Source: Acetobacteraceae bacterium
GTDB lineage: Bacteria > Pseudomonadota > Alphaproteobacteria > Acetobacterales > Acetobacteraceae
DNA length: 33,407 nt
Direction of reading: 5' to 3'
NCBI GenBank assembly: GCA_947478535.1
Contig: CANJXD010000005.1
Coordinates: 1 to 33,407 of the forward strand
Shown here: piece after piece, positions 24,279 through 31,176 of the stretch
How the letters are laid out: every line of letters starts with the position of its first letter
Numbering within the stretch: the stretch's first letter is position 1
Translations under genes and position numbers: made by a program
The notes under the pieces: generated by a model
What the model was told of the DNA's origin: nothing
Databases searched by the model: none
What the model saw: the letters and a program-made list of their open reading frames with translations, nothing else

Positions 24279-24721
24279 GGCGCGCGCTGCTCCTCGCCGC
24301 CGTCGCGCTGGCGGCCTTGGCCCTGCCTGCCCTGGCCCCGCCTGCCCTGGCGCAGCCACGGTCGTTTTCCTGCGTCGGCGCGGAAGCGCTGGAGGATGAT
24401 GTCTTCGCGGTGCCCTTCGCCGGCGGCAGCGCCATCCTGCGGGATGCTGCCCGCAGCGCCCTCTCGGCGGCGGCGGCGCTGGCGGAAGGGGACCGGGACC
24501 GCAACATCTGTGTGCTCGGCCATGCTGATCGGCGCGGCGGGGCCGGCAGTTCCACCACGCTTGCCGCGCAGCGCGCCCGCGCCGTGGCGCTGGCGCTGTC
24601 GCAACAGGGGATCGAGCGGGATCGCATCCGGGCGGAAGCCCGCGTCGGCGCCTATAGCGGCCGGCAGACCGAACCCGGGTCCCGCGCCGTCACCATCGTG
24701 GTGATGCCGACGCTGCCTTGA
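24275..24721 (+). CDS. Small OmpA-like periplasmic protein
   Basis: A 148-residue exported protein. Residues 1-26 form a signal peptide (MRRALLLAAVALAALALPAL, then APPALAQ with an A-x-A-like site). The rest is a single OmpA-type peptidoglycan-binding domain: VPFAGGSAILRDAARSALSA, then ICVLGHADRRGGAGSSTTLA followed by AQRARAVALAL and GIERDRI. The Asp of GHAD and the Arg of QRA occupy the positions that grip diaminopimelate in the family. There is no beta-barrel or lipobox, so this is a soluble or cell-wall-associated form. ATG overlaps the stop of the upstream oxygenase gene (ATGA, 24275-24278), implying coupled translation with an otherwise unrelated cytoplasmic enzyme. Confidence 0.82.
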   Translation: MRRALLLAAVALAALALPALAPPALAQPRSFSCVGAEALEDDVFAVPFAGGSAILRDAARSALSAAAALAEGDRDRNICVLGHADRRGGAGSSTTLAAQRARAVALALSQQGIERDRIRAEARVGAYSGRQTEPGSRAVTIVVMPTLP

Positions 24722-25049
24722 TCATGGCCTCGGGTATCGGCGCCGCCTTGGTCGCGCGGTGCGGCAAGCGGGCCGGCCCGGCGCAACCGCATCGCGGTTC
24801 GGTGGCGCCGGCGCTGACGAAAAAATGTGCCTTCCGGCGAAGAATCCGGGAAATGCCCCTGGCGCGCCACCGCCTCGTGATGTGAGGTGCGCCGGTCAGC
24901 AACCGGCCCCCGGATGACTGGCCGCGGCTTCCGGGACGGGCAGGCGTGCGAGACTGGTTGGGTGTTACGATGTCTTCACCCCCCCTCGTGCTCCCTGCGC
25001 ATGCCATGATTGCCCGGCCAGGGTGTTACGGCCTTTGGGAGGAAATCGC
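24722..25049. other. Intergenic region, 328 bases, no convincing gene
   Basis: No reading frame here looks coding. Visible elements are a 6-bp inverted repeat GCCGGT-CAGCA-ACCGGC (24891-24907), a 10-base direct repeat GGGTGTTACG (24960-24969 and 25021-25030), and a strong ribosome-binding site GGGAGGA (25037-25043) for the following lipoprotein gene. The promoter of that gene must lie here, but I cannot place it with confidence. Transcription from the OmpA-like gene probably ends in this stretch. Confidence 0.5.
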
Positions 25050-25622
25050 ATGAAGGACCAACCCGACCCGACCGATCCGGCGGTGGTGCCCGCAGTCGTG
25101 CAGGAGGATGACGGCAAGGCGCCGCTGCGTCGCCGGCTGTTCGTTTTCCGCCTTGCGGCCATCGGTGGCGCGGCGCCGGCGCTCGCGGCCTGCGTGCCAC
25201 AGCAGCAGCCTGTCTACTACCAGCAACCCGTGGCGCGCCGCGGCACCGGGATCAGCGACAGCGACCCGAATGATGCGCCGGGCAATGGCCGCGGCGGCCA
25301 TCGCGGCAGTGGTGTCACCGACCAGGACCCCAACGACTCGCCGGGCTTCGGCCGTGGTGGTTATGCACGGCGCACCGGCGCCAGCGACAATGACCCGAAT
25401 GATCCGCCGGGTGGCGGGCGTGGCACGGTGCGCCGCACCAGCGGCGTGACGGATAGCGACCCCTCCGACGGCCCCGGCCGTGGGCGTGGCGGCTCTCGCG
25501 GCACCGGCGTCACGGACAGCGATCCGTCGGATGGGCCTGGCCGTGGCCGCGGCACGGTGCGGCGTGGCCTGACCGATAGCGACCCGTCGGATGGCCCCGG
25601 CCGCGGTCGCCGCGGCTATTGA
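25050..25622 (+). CDS. Lipoprotein with six Asp-rich/Gly-Arg tandem repeats, unknown function
   Basis: A 190-residue protein with no function I recognise. Residues 27-48 (LRRRLFVFRLAAIGGAAPAL then AAC) give a basic stretch, a hydrophobic core and a lipobox-like LAAC, so it is probably a lipoprotein anchored at Cys48; the ~25-residue N-terminal extension before the arginines is long and the RRRLF could act as a Tat-like motif. Residues 63-190 are six repeats of 20-22 residues: consensus RRGTGVTDSDPSDGPGRGRG, with variants S/T-D-x-D-P-N/S-D. The D-x-D-x-x-D spacing recalls calcium-binding loops, while the GRGRG parts are cationic and flexible. A strong GGGAGGA site at 25037-25043 sets the start. 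The last repeat codons are also the first unit of a 29-bp DNA repeat that continues after the stop. The gene may be lineage-specific. Confidence 0.8.
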   Translation: MKDQPDPTDPAVVPAVVQEDDGKAPLRRRLFVFRLAAIGGAAPALAACVPQQQPVYYQQPVARRGTGISDSDPNDAPGNGRGGHRGSGVTDQDPNDSPGFGRGGYARRTGASDNDPNDPPGGGRGTVRRTSGVTDSDPSDGPGRGRGGSRGTGVTDSDPSDGPGRGRGTVRRGLTDSDPSDGPGRGRRGY

Positions 25623-25709
25623 CAGCCGGCCGCGGTCGCCGCGGCTATTGACAGCCGATCGCGGTCGCCGCGGCTACTGACAGGCAATCGCGGTCGCCGC
25701 GGCTACTGA
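25602..25709 (+). repeat. Four-copy 29-bp tandem repeat with internal hairpins
   Basis: Units begin at 25602, 25631, 25660 and 25689 with exact 29-base periodicity; the last is a 21-base partial. The core is CGCGGTCGCCGCGGCTAYTG followed by A, with a variable 8-base tail. Unit 1 encodes the C-terminal RGRRGY and stop codon of the lipoprotein. Each unit contains the hairpin CGCGG-TCG-CCGCG. Because 29 is not a multiple of three, later copies are out of frame with the gene. This is contiguous repetition without spacers. Confidence 0.9.
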
Positions 25710-25722
25710 GACGCGAAAAGGC

Positions 25723-25753
25723 CCCGGCGCGGCGGAGCAATCCCCGCGCCGGG
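25723..25753 (-). terminator. Terminator hairpin between convergent genes
   Basis: CCCGGCGCGG (25723-25732), an 11-base loop, and CCGCGCCGGG (25744-25753) form a perfect 10-bp GC-rich stem. Read on the minus strand, the stem is followed by GGCCTTTTC, so it is a good intrinsic terminator for the CBS-BON gene ending at 25771; it may also stop the lipoprotein transcript. Confidence 0.75.
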
Positions 25754-25770
25754 AAACGGCACCCGCGCCG

Positions 25771-26472
25771 TCAGGCGGCGGCGAACAGATAGGTCGGCAT
25801 GGGTTGGGTGTTGTCCACCACGCCCTTCACGCCCGGCACGTTCTCCGCCAGCACGCGCAGGCCGCGCTGCACCGCGCCGCTGCGGCTGAAGCCGTGGAAT
25901 TCCACCACGCCGTCGCGCACATCGACCAGGGCGTAGAAGGTGTCCGCCCAGGGTTCCTTCTTCATCGCCGCCAGCACCGCCCGGCGGATGCGGTCATCGG
26001 ACAGTTCCCCCTCGGCCGACGGCGCCGGCGCCACCAGGGCCCGCAGCAGGTCAGCGCGGGAGACGATGCCCCGCAGCTTGCCGCCTTCCGTCACCAGCAC
26101 GCGGCGGATCCCCTTTTCCTCCATCGTATGGGCAATGGCGGAGGCGCGGGTGTCCGGCTCCACGGCCACAACGCCGGCGGACATGACTTCCTCCGCCAGG
26201 GCGCCATGCGTGCGGGCGTAGCGATCCGCGTCCCGGGTCGGGTTGGAGAACATGGCCACGAGCCAACCGGCAGGGCGATCCTCCGCGCCCGCCAGGCGGC
26301 GGATCAGGTCGGCCTCGGTCACGATGCCGAGGACCTTGCCCTCTCCATCCACGACAGGCACGGCGGAAATGCCGCGGTCGGACAGGAGGCGGGCGATGGC
26401 GATGACAGGCGTGGTCGGCGGCACGGTGACGACATCGGTTGTCATCAGGTCGCGGGCGCGAAGGCTGGTCAT
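25771..26472 (-). CDS. CBS-CBS-BON domain protein
   Basis: A soluble 233-residue protein. CBS domain 1 spans about 5-65 (LRARDLMTTDVVTVPPTTPV, GISAVPVVDGEGKVLGIVTE), and CBS domain 2 about 90-150 (EEVMSAGVVAVEPDTRASAI, GIRRVLVTEGGKLRGIVSRA). The paired CBS motifs normally bind adenine nucleotides such as AMP or ATP. The C-terminal 65 residues (DDRIRRAVLAAMKKEPWADT to the end) form a BON domain, a membrane/phospholipid-associated fold. The ATG at 26472 was chosen for its GGAGGG ribosome-binding site; an upstream ATG at 26502 coincides with the predicted transcription start. A canonical FNR/FixK-type promoter lies upstream. The predicted role is sensing adenylate energy charge or redox stress under low oxygen; the molecular partner is unknown. 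Confidence 0.9.
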   Translation of the reverse strand: MTSLRARDLMTTDVVTVPPTTPVIAIARLLSDRGISAVPVVDGEGKVLGIVTEADLIRRLAGAEDRPAGWLVAMFSNPTRDADRYARTHGALAEEVMSAGVVAVEPDTRASAIAHTMEEKGIRRVLVTEGGKLRGIVSRADLLRALVAPAPSAEGELSDDRIRRAVLAAMKKEPWADTFYALVDVRDGVVEFHGFSRSGAVQRGLRVLAENVPGVKGVVDNTQPMPTYLFAAA

Positions 26473-26501
26473 GGCAATCCCTCCAATTCTAGGTTCCAAC
26501 A

Positions 26502-26550
26502 CAAGCGCAGCCTAGGCCGAGCCAAGCGACGGTGCCTTGACACAGGTCAA
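26502..26550 (-). promoter_or_regulatory. Class II FNR/FixK-type promoter of the CBS-BON gene
   Basis: TTGACACAGGTCAA (26537-26550) is a near-ideal FNR/FixK/DNR-family box: TTGA-N6-TCAA, perfectly symmetric in its TTGAC/GTCAA arms. On the minus strand TAGGCT (26509-26514) is a plausible -10 element exactly 22 bases downstream of the box. This puts the box centre at -41.5 relative to a start near 26502, the classical activating position for this regulator family. The CBS-BON ATG follows 30 bases later. Which CRP/FNR-family protein binds is not known from this window. Confidence 0.7.
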
Positions 26551-26634
26551 GCAACACGCCCCCCAAGAACGGCAGGCTTCCGCGACACGCGGCGCGCCTG
26601 TATTGCTGGTCCCACAAGCAACGGGAGGGTCCAG

Positions 26635-27627
26635 ATGATGACGACAAATATCGGCCGACGTGCTTTCGCCGCCGGGGCCGCCGCGGGCGCGGCAAGCTTG
26701 GCGATGCCGGGCATGGCGCAGGCGCAGGCGGCAACCCAGATGGCGATCGCCACCGGTACGACGGGCGGCGTCTACTATCCGCTGGGTGGCGCGCTGGCGA
26801 ACTACCTGTCCCGCGGCATTCCCGGCATGTCGGCAACGGTGGAAGTCACCGGTGGTTCCGTCGCGAACTTCCAGCTGCTCGGCGCCGGGCGGGTTGGCAT
26901 GGTGTTCGGCCAGGTGGATGCCGCCGTCGATGGCATCCGCGGCGCCGGCCCGTATCGCGGCCGCACCGTGCCGGCCCGCGCCATCGCGGTGCTCTACACC
27001 AACCGCATGCAGATCGTGACGACGACGGCCACCGGCATCCGGTCCATGGCGGACCTCAAGGGCAAGCGCATCTCGACCGGTGCGCCCGGTTCGGCGACGG
27101 AGCTGTTCGCCTTCCGCGTCATCGCCGCCGCGGGCCTGGACCGCGAGAAGGATTTCCGCGCGCGCGAACGCCTGTCCCCGGCGGAATCCACCAATGCCAT
27201 CCGCGACGGCAAGCTCGACGCGTATTTCTTCGTCTCCGGCGTGCCGACCAGCGCCATCACCGACCTGGCGGCGACGCCGGGCACCACCATCCAGCTGGTG
27301 GACCACGCCGAGACGCATGCCCGCATCGTCGCGGAGAACGGCCCCGTCTATTTCCCCGAGGCGATCCCCGCCGGCACCTATCCCGGCCAGGCGCGGGACA
27401 ACCAGCAGCTTTCCGTGGCCAACATCCTGGCGGTCCGGGATGACATGAGCGCGGAGATGGTGGCCAACATCCTGCGCGTGACCTGGGGCAGCCGGGAGGA
27501 TTGGGCCCGCGTCCACGCGGAAGCCCGCAACTTCAACCTCGCCGCCCAGAAGACCGCCGCGGCCGGCATCCCGTGGCACCCCGCCGCGGAAGCCTTCTGG
27601 CGGGCGCAGGGTGCGACGCTGGCGTGA
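26635..27627 (+). CDS. TAXI-family TRAP transporter solute receptor
   Basis: Periplasmic substrate receptor of 330 residues. It starts MMTTNIGRRAFAAGAAAGAA with a twin-arginine GRRAF motif and ends its signal near AQAQA (residues 28-32). The mature chain begins MAIATGTTGGVYYPLGGALA, the diagnostic TAXI opening in which ligand is bound, and contains VEVTGGSVANFQLLGAGRVG and DLKGKRISTGAPGSATELFA. A ribosome-binding site GGGAGG lies 6 bases before the ATG. The fused permease gene follows after 142 bases. Known TAXI systems take up glutamate or other carboxylates; the ligand here is not predicted. The FNR-type box upstream is spaced for the divergent gene, not for this one. Confidence 0.93.
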   Translation: MMTTNIGRRAFAAGAAAGAASLAMPGMAQAQAATQMAIATGTTGGVYYPLGGALANYLSRGIPGMSATVEVTGGSVANFQLLGAGRVGMVFGQVDAAVDGIRGAGPYRGRTVPARAIAVLYTNRMQIVTTTATGIRSMADLKGKRISTGAPGSATELFAFRVIAAAGLDREKDFRARERLSPAESTNAIRDGKLDAYFFVSGVPTSAITDLAATPGTTIQLVDHAETHARIVAENGPVYFPEAIPAGTYPGQARDNQQLSVANILAVRDDMSAEMVANILRVTWGSREDWARVHAEARNFNLAAQKTAAAGIPWHPAAEAFWRAQGATLA

Positions 27628-27641
27628 TGCTTGCGTGCCTG

Positions 27642-27664
27642 GCAGGGGGAGGTCTTCCCCCTGC
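27642..27664 (+). terminator. Hairpin between TAXI receptor and TRAP permease genes
   Basis: GCAGGGGGA (27642-27650), loop GGTCT, TCCCCCTGC (27656-27664) makes a perfect 9-bp stem starting 14 bases after the receptor stop. No U-tract follows. In binding-protein operons such a hairpin commonly stabilises the 5' message or partly terminates, giving more receptor than permease; that role is inferred. Confidence 0.5.
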
Positions 27665-27769
27665 ATCGCCGACGCCTCAGGCTGCCACTGGTGGCGCGCA
27701 GATGGGGCAGTTCCCCTCGCCGAGCCTCTCCACTCCCCGTCTCGCCACCTCCAGCAGATCGATCCCCCG

Positions 27770-29791
27770 ATGAGCGGCAGCAACCTACCACCCGAGATCG
27801 CCCCGGGTGCCCTCGATGCCGACACGGCTGCGAAGGTGGAAGCCCTGATCGAGCAGGAGGAAGGCGCGCTCAACCGCCTGCCCGGCCTGCTGGGCCATGC
27901 CGCCGTCGCCGTCGCCCTGGCGATGAGCCTGTTTCACCTGTGGGCGGCGTGGGACATCGTGCCGACGACGACGCTGCGCTACGTCCATGTCGGCTTCGCG
28001 ATGGTGCTCGGCTTCGCGCTGTTCCCCATCTCCCGCACCTTTCGCCACCGCGTCATGGTCTGGGACTGGGCGCTGATCGCGGCCGGCATCTATTGCATCT
28101 GGTATCTGATCGCCGGCGGCGATGACCTGCAGGACCGCTATGTCTTCCCCGAGCCGATGGACATCGTCGTCGGCTGGATGCTGATCGCCCTGGTGCTGGA
28201 AGTGACGCGCCGCGCGACGGGCTGGATCATGCCCGCCGTCGCCATCGGCTTCCTCCTGTATGGCTTCTTCGGCAACTATCTGATGCCGCCCTGGCGCCAC
28301 CAGGGCTACGACATGGATCGGCTGATCCCGCACATCACCATCACGCTGGAGGGGATCTTCGGCACGGCGATCGACGTCTCCGCCACGCTGATCGTCCTGT
28401 TCACCATCTATGGCGCCATTCTGCAGGCGACGGGCGCGGGAAAATTCTTCGTCGATTTCTCCTTCAGCCTGACCGGCGGCAAGCCTTCCAGCGCAGGGCG
28501 CACCGTCGTGCTGTCCTCCTTCCTGCTGGGGGGGCCGTCGGGGTCGGGGGTCGCCACCACCGTCACGCTCGGCACGGTCGCCTGGCCGATGATGCGCCAA
28601 GTCGGCTACCGGCCGGATGATGCGGGCGGGTTGCTCGCGGCGGGGGGGCTGGGTGCCATCCTGTCGCCGCCGGTGATGGGGGCCGCGGCCTTCCTGATCT
28701 CGGAGTATCTGAAGATCGGCTACCTCGACGTCATCGTCATGGCGATCGTGCCGACCTGCCTCTACTACGCCTCCCTCCTGTTCATGGTGGAACTGGACCA
28801 GCGGCGCATCGCCGCCCGGCTGGCGGCGGACCCGAACGCGGTGCCGCCGGTGCCGATGAAGGTCGATCCCGTCGGCAAGCTGATGCGGGAATACGGCTTC
28901 CACTTCTCCACGCTGATCGCCATCGTCGCCTTCATGGCGGTTGGCTATTCGGCCACGCTGAGCGTGCTCTACGCCACCATCGTCGCCGTCGTGCTGTCCT
29001 GGCTGAAGCGGGAGACGGCGATCACGCCGCGCAAGCTGGTGAACGCCCTGGCCGATGGCGCCATCCAGTCCATCGGCATCGCCGCCACCTGCGCCTCCGC
29101 CGGCATCATCGTGGGCGTCATCACGCTGACCGGGCTCGGGCTGAAATTCTCCGATATCGCGATCCAGGCGGCGGGCGGCAGCCTGGTGATCACCGCCATC
29201 TACACGGCGCTGATCGTCTGGGTCGTCGGCCTCGCCGTGCCAGTAACGGCCAGCTACATCATCTGCGCGGTGGTCGCGGCGCCGGCGCTGATCAAGCTCG
29301 GCGTCCCGGACTATGCCGCCCACATGTTCGTCTTCTACTACGCCGTGCTGAGCGAGGTCTCGCCGCCCACCGCGCTGTCCCCCTTCGCGGCCAGCGCGAT
29401 CACCGGGGCCGGGCCGTACCGCACCACGCTGATGGCGTGGAAATACACCCTGCCCGCCTTCGTGCTGCCCTTCGTCTTCGTGACGGATCCCGAGGGCGTC
29501 GCGCTGCTGCTGAACTTCACCCCCACGATGACCTGGATGGATGTCGCCTGGCAGATCCTGCTGGCGACGCTCGGCCTCGCGGCGCTGGCGACGGCCTGCC
29601 AGGGCTTCCTGACCCGGGCGCTGACCTGGTGGGAACGCATGGGGCTGACCCTCGCGGGGGTGCTGATGATCTTCCCCGCTTCGCTCGATGCCCTGGCGCC
29701 GGGGGTGATCCCCTTCCCGCACTGGATCGGCATCGGGATGGCGGTGCTGCTGACGGTGTTCCAGGCGCGGACTTCGGCACGCCCGGCATGA
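27770..29791 (+). CDS. TRAP transporter fused permease (DctQM type)
   Basis: Inner-membrane permease of 673 residues combining the small (Q) and large (M) TRAP subunits, the usual arrangement for TAXI systems. The N-terminal part (to about residue 150) has four helices of the Q type; the rest carries the multi-helix M domain with GGKPSSAGRTVVLSSFLLGG, GPSGSGVATTVTLGTVAW and GLGAILSPPVMGAAAFLISE, the typical transport-core sequences, and SEVSPPTALSPFAASAITGA late in the chain. It uses a cation gradient. It has no evident Shine-Dalgarno before ATG 27770, and its stop overlaps the start of the YjbF-like gene (ATGA). Confidence 0.94.
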   Translation: MSGSNLPPEIAPGALDADTAAKVEALIEQEEGALNRLPGLLGHAAVAVALAMSLFHLWAAWDIVPTTTLRYVHVGFAMVLGFALFPISRTFRHRVMVWDWALIAAGIYCIWYLIAGGDDLQDRYVFPEPMDIVVGWMLIALVLEVTRRATGWIMPAVAIGFLLYGFFGNYLMPPWRHQGYDMDRLIPHITITLEGIFGTAIDVSATLIVLFTIYGAILQATGAGKFFVDFSFSLTGGKPSSAGRTVVLSSFLLGGPSGSGVATTVTLGTVAWPMMRQVGYRPDDAGGLLAAGGLGAILSPPVMGAAAFLISEYLKIGYLDVIVMAIVPTCLYYASLLFMVELDQRRIAARLAADPNAVPPVPMKVDPVGKLMREYGFHFSTLIAIVAFMAVGYSATLSVLYATIVAVVLSWLKRETAITPRKLVNALADGAIQSIGIAATCASAGIIVGVITLTGLGLKFSDIAIQAAGGSLVITAIYTALIVWVVGLAVPVTASYIICAVVAAPALIKLGVPDYAAHMFVFYYAVLSEVSPPTALSPFAASAITGAGPYRTTLMAWKYTLPAFVLPFVFVTDPEGVALLLNFTPTMTWMDVAWQILLATLGLAALATACQGFLTRALTWWERMGLTLAGVLMIFPASLDALAPGVIPFPHWIGIGMAVLLTVFQARTSARPA

Positions 29792-30378
29792 GGCGTGCCT
29801 GCTCCGCCCTGGCGCTGGTGCTGCTGGCCGGCTGCGGCGATACGCCGCTGGCGGAGGCGCTGCGTGCGCGGCCGGAAGCGCTGCCTGTGGTGCAGCGCGT
29901 CCCCGGCCCGGCCCTGATCGTCCAGGGCGGACGCCAGCCCGTGACGTTCGTGGCCGTGCAGGCAACCGGCGCGCGGCGGCTCTGGCGGGCGGATGGTGGG
30001 CTGGCGATGGCGACCGATGGGGCGCGCATCGTCGCCACGGCCGGCCTCGGCCAGATGCTGGTGGCCACCCGGCTGGACGGGGCGGACCCGCTGGAGGACC
30101 CCGCTGCCCTGCTCGGCCGCCAGGCGACGTCGCGGCGGGTGGTGGACCTGCAGGGCGCGGCGCGCGATCCGGCCTCCATGCGCTTCGGCGTGGCGCTGGA
30201 ATGCCGGCTGGAAGGCCGACAGGACGGCGCCTTCGTGGTGGTCTCCGAACGCTGCGCCGGGGGCGGCATCGGCTTCACCAACCGCTTCTGGGCCCCCGTC
30301 GAAGGCGGCGCGGTGGTGCGCAGCGAACAATGGGTGGGTGAAGGCGTGCCGATGCTGAGCGTGGAGCATGTGCAGTAG
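29788..30378 (+). CDS. YjbF/GfcB-family lipoprotein
   Basis: A 196-residue lipoprotein with signal MRRACSALALVLLAGCGDTP; the lipobox LAGC places the lipid on Cys16. The mature part follows the YjbF/GfcB pattern: RLWRADGGLAMATDGARIVA leading into TAGLGQML, a central DPL-containing stretch, and the C-terminal NRFWAPVEGGAVVRSEQWVG, closely like the NTFW...RQSRQ block of YjbF. YjbF/GfcB proteins belong to operons for secreted polysaccharide (group 4 capsule-like) whose other members are not seen here. It is coupled by ATGA overlap to the TRAP permease, an unusual association. Assignment rests on my memory of the family pattern. Confidence 0.72.
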   Translation: MRRACSALALVLLAGCGDTPLAEALRARPEALPVVQRVPGPALIVQGGRQPVTFVAVQATGARRLWRADGGLAMATDGARIVATAGLGQMLVATRLDGADPLEDPAALLGRQATSRRVVDLQGAARDPASMRFGVALECRLEGRQDGAFVVVSERCAGGGIGFTNRFWAPVEGGAVVRSEQWVGEGVPMLSVEHVQ

Positions 30379-30486
30379 CGACCGGGCCACCGCGCAATCG
30401 GTTGCGGGACCGTCACCCCATGATCTTGCGCGGATCGCCGGCTTGGCATAGCTGCGGGGGGCATCACCCAAGCGCAAGGACCGTCC

Positions 30487-31170
30487 ATGGCCGAGTATGT
30501 GATCCCCCAGCCGCCGCAGGCGGCCCTGCCCGTCCAGGGCGGCGGGTTGTTCCCGGTGCGCCGCATCTTCTGCGTCGGCCGCAACTATGCCGAACACGCG
30601 ATCGAGATGGGCTCCGACCCGACGCGGGAGCCGCCCTTCTATTTCACGAAGCCTGCCGATGCCGTCGTCATCAACGGCGCCGACATGCCCTATCCCTCCG
30701 TCACCAAGTCCCTGCACCATGAGATGGAGCTGGTGGTGGCGATCGGCACGGGTGGGGTGAACATCTCCACCACCGATGCGCTGAAGCATGTGTGGGGCTA
30801 TTGCTGCGGCCTCGACATGACGCGCCGCGACATCCAGAACGAAGCGAAGAAGACCGGCCGCCCGTGGGACATGGGCAAGGGGTTCGACCAGTCCGCGCCG
30901 ATGGGCCTGCTGGTCCCCGCCGCCGGCATCGATGCCTCCAAGGGCAAGATCGAGCTGAAGGTGAACGGCAAGGTCACGCAGACCTCCGACCTGTCCAAGC
31001 TGATCTGGTCGCTCCCGGAAGTGATCGCCAACCTGTCCTCCCTCGTGCGGCTCGAGCCGGGCGACCTCATCATGACGGGCACGCCCGAAGGCGTCGCCGC
31101 CGTGGTGAAGGGCGACGTGCTGGAAGGCTTCGTCGAGGGCGTCGGCACGATCACCACGAAGATCGTCTGA
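30487..31170 (+). CDS. Fumarylacetoacetate hydrolase-family protein, fumarylpyruvate-hydrolase-like
   Basis: A 227-residue cytoplasmic enzyme of the FAH superfamily. It has the N-terminal [20 protein letters not shown] start, [12 protein letters not shown], and the metal-binding pattern [13 protein letters not shown] (Glu-x-Glu) with the downstream [10 protein letters not shown] aspartate, plus [13 protein letters not shown] near the C-terminus. These match small FAH-fold hydrolases that cleave acylpyruvates such as fumarylpyruvate, or decarboxylate oxaloacetate. An AAGGA site precedes the ATG. The exonuclease III gene follows after 6 bases. The exact substrate is not fixed by the sequence; acylpyruvate hydrolase is the best guess. 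Confidence 0.88.
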   Translation: MAEYVIPQPPQAALPVQGGGLFPVRRIFCVGRNYAEHAIEMGSDPTREPPFYFTKPADAVVINGADMPYPSVTKSLHHEMELVVAIGTGGVNISTTDALKHVWGYCCGLDMTRRDIQNEAKKTGRPWDMGKGFDQSAPMGLLVPAAGIDASKGKIELKVNGKVTQTSDLSKLIWSLPEVIANLSSLVRLEPGDLIMTGTPEGVAAVVKGDVLEGFVEGVGTITTKIV

Positions 31171-31176
31171 ACGGGC

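Noticed and set aside
25602..25709. CRISPR array
   Set aside because: Repeats are contiguous with no unique spacers, and no cas genes are present.
26537..26542. TTGACA as the -35 element of a promoter for the TAXI receptor gene
   Set aside because: No -10-like sequence is found at 16-18 bases downstream on the plus strand, while the same bases form half of a symmetric FNR-type box ideally spaced for the divergent gene.
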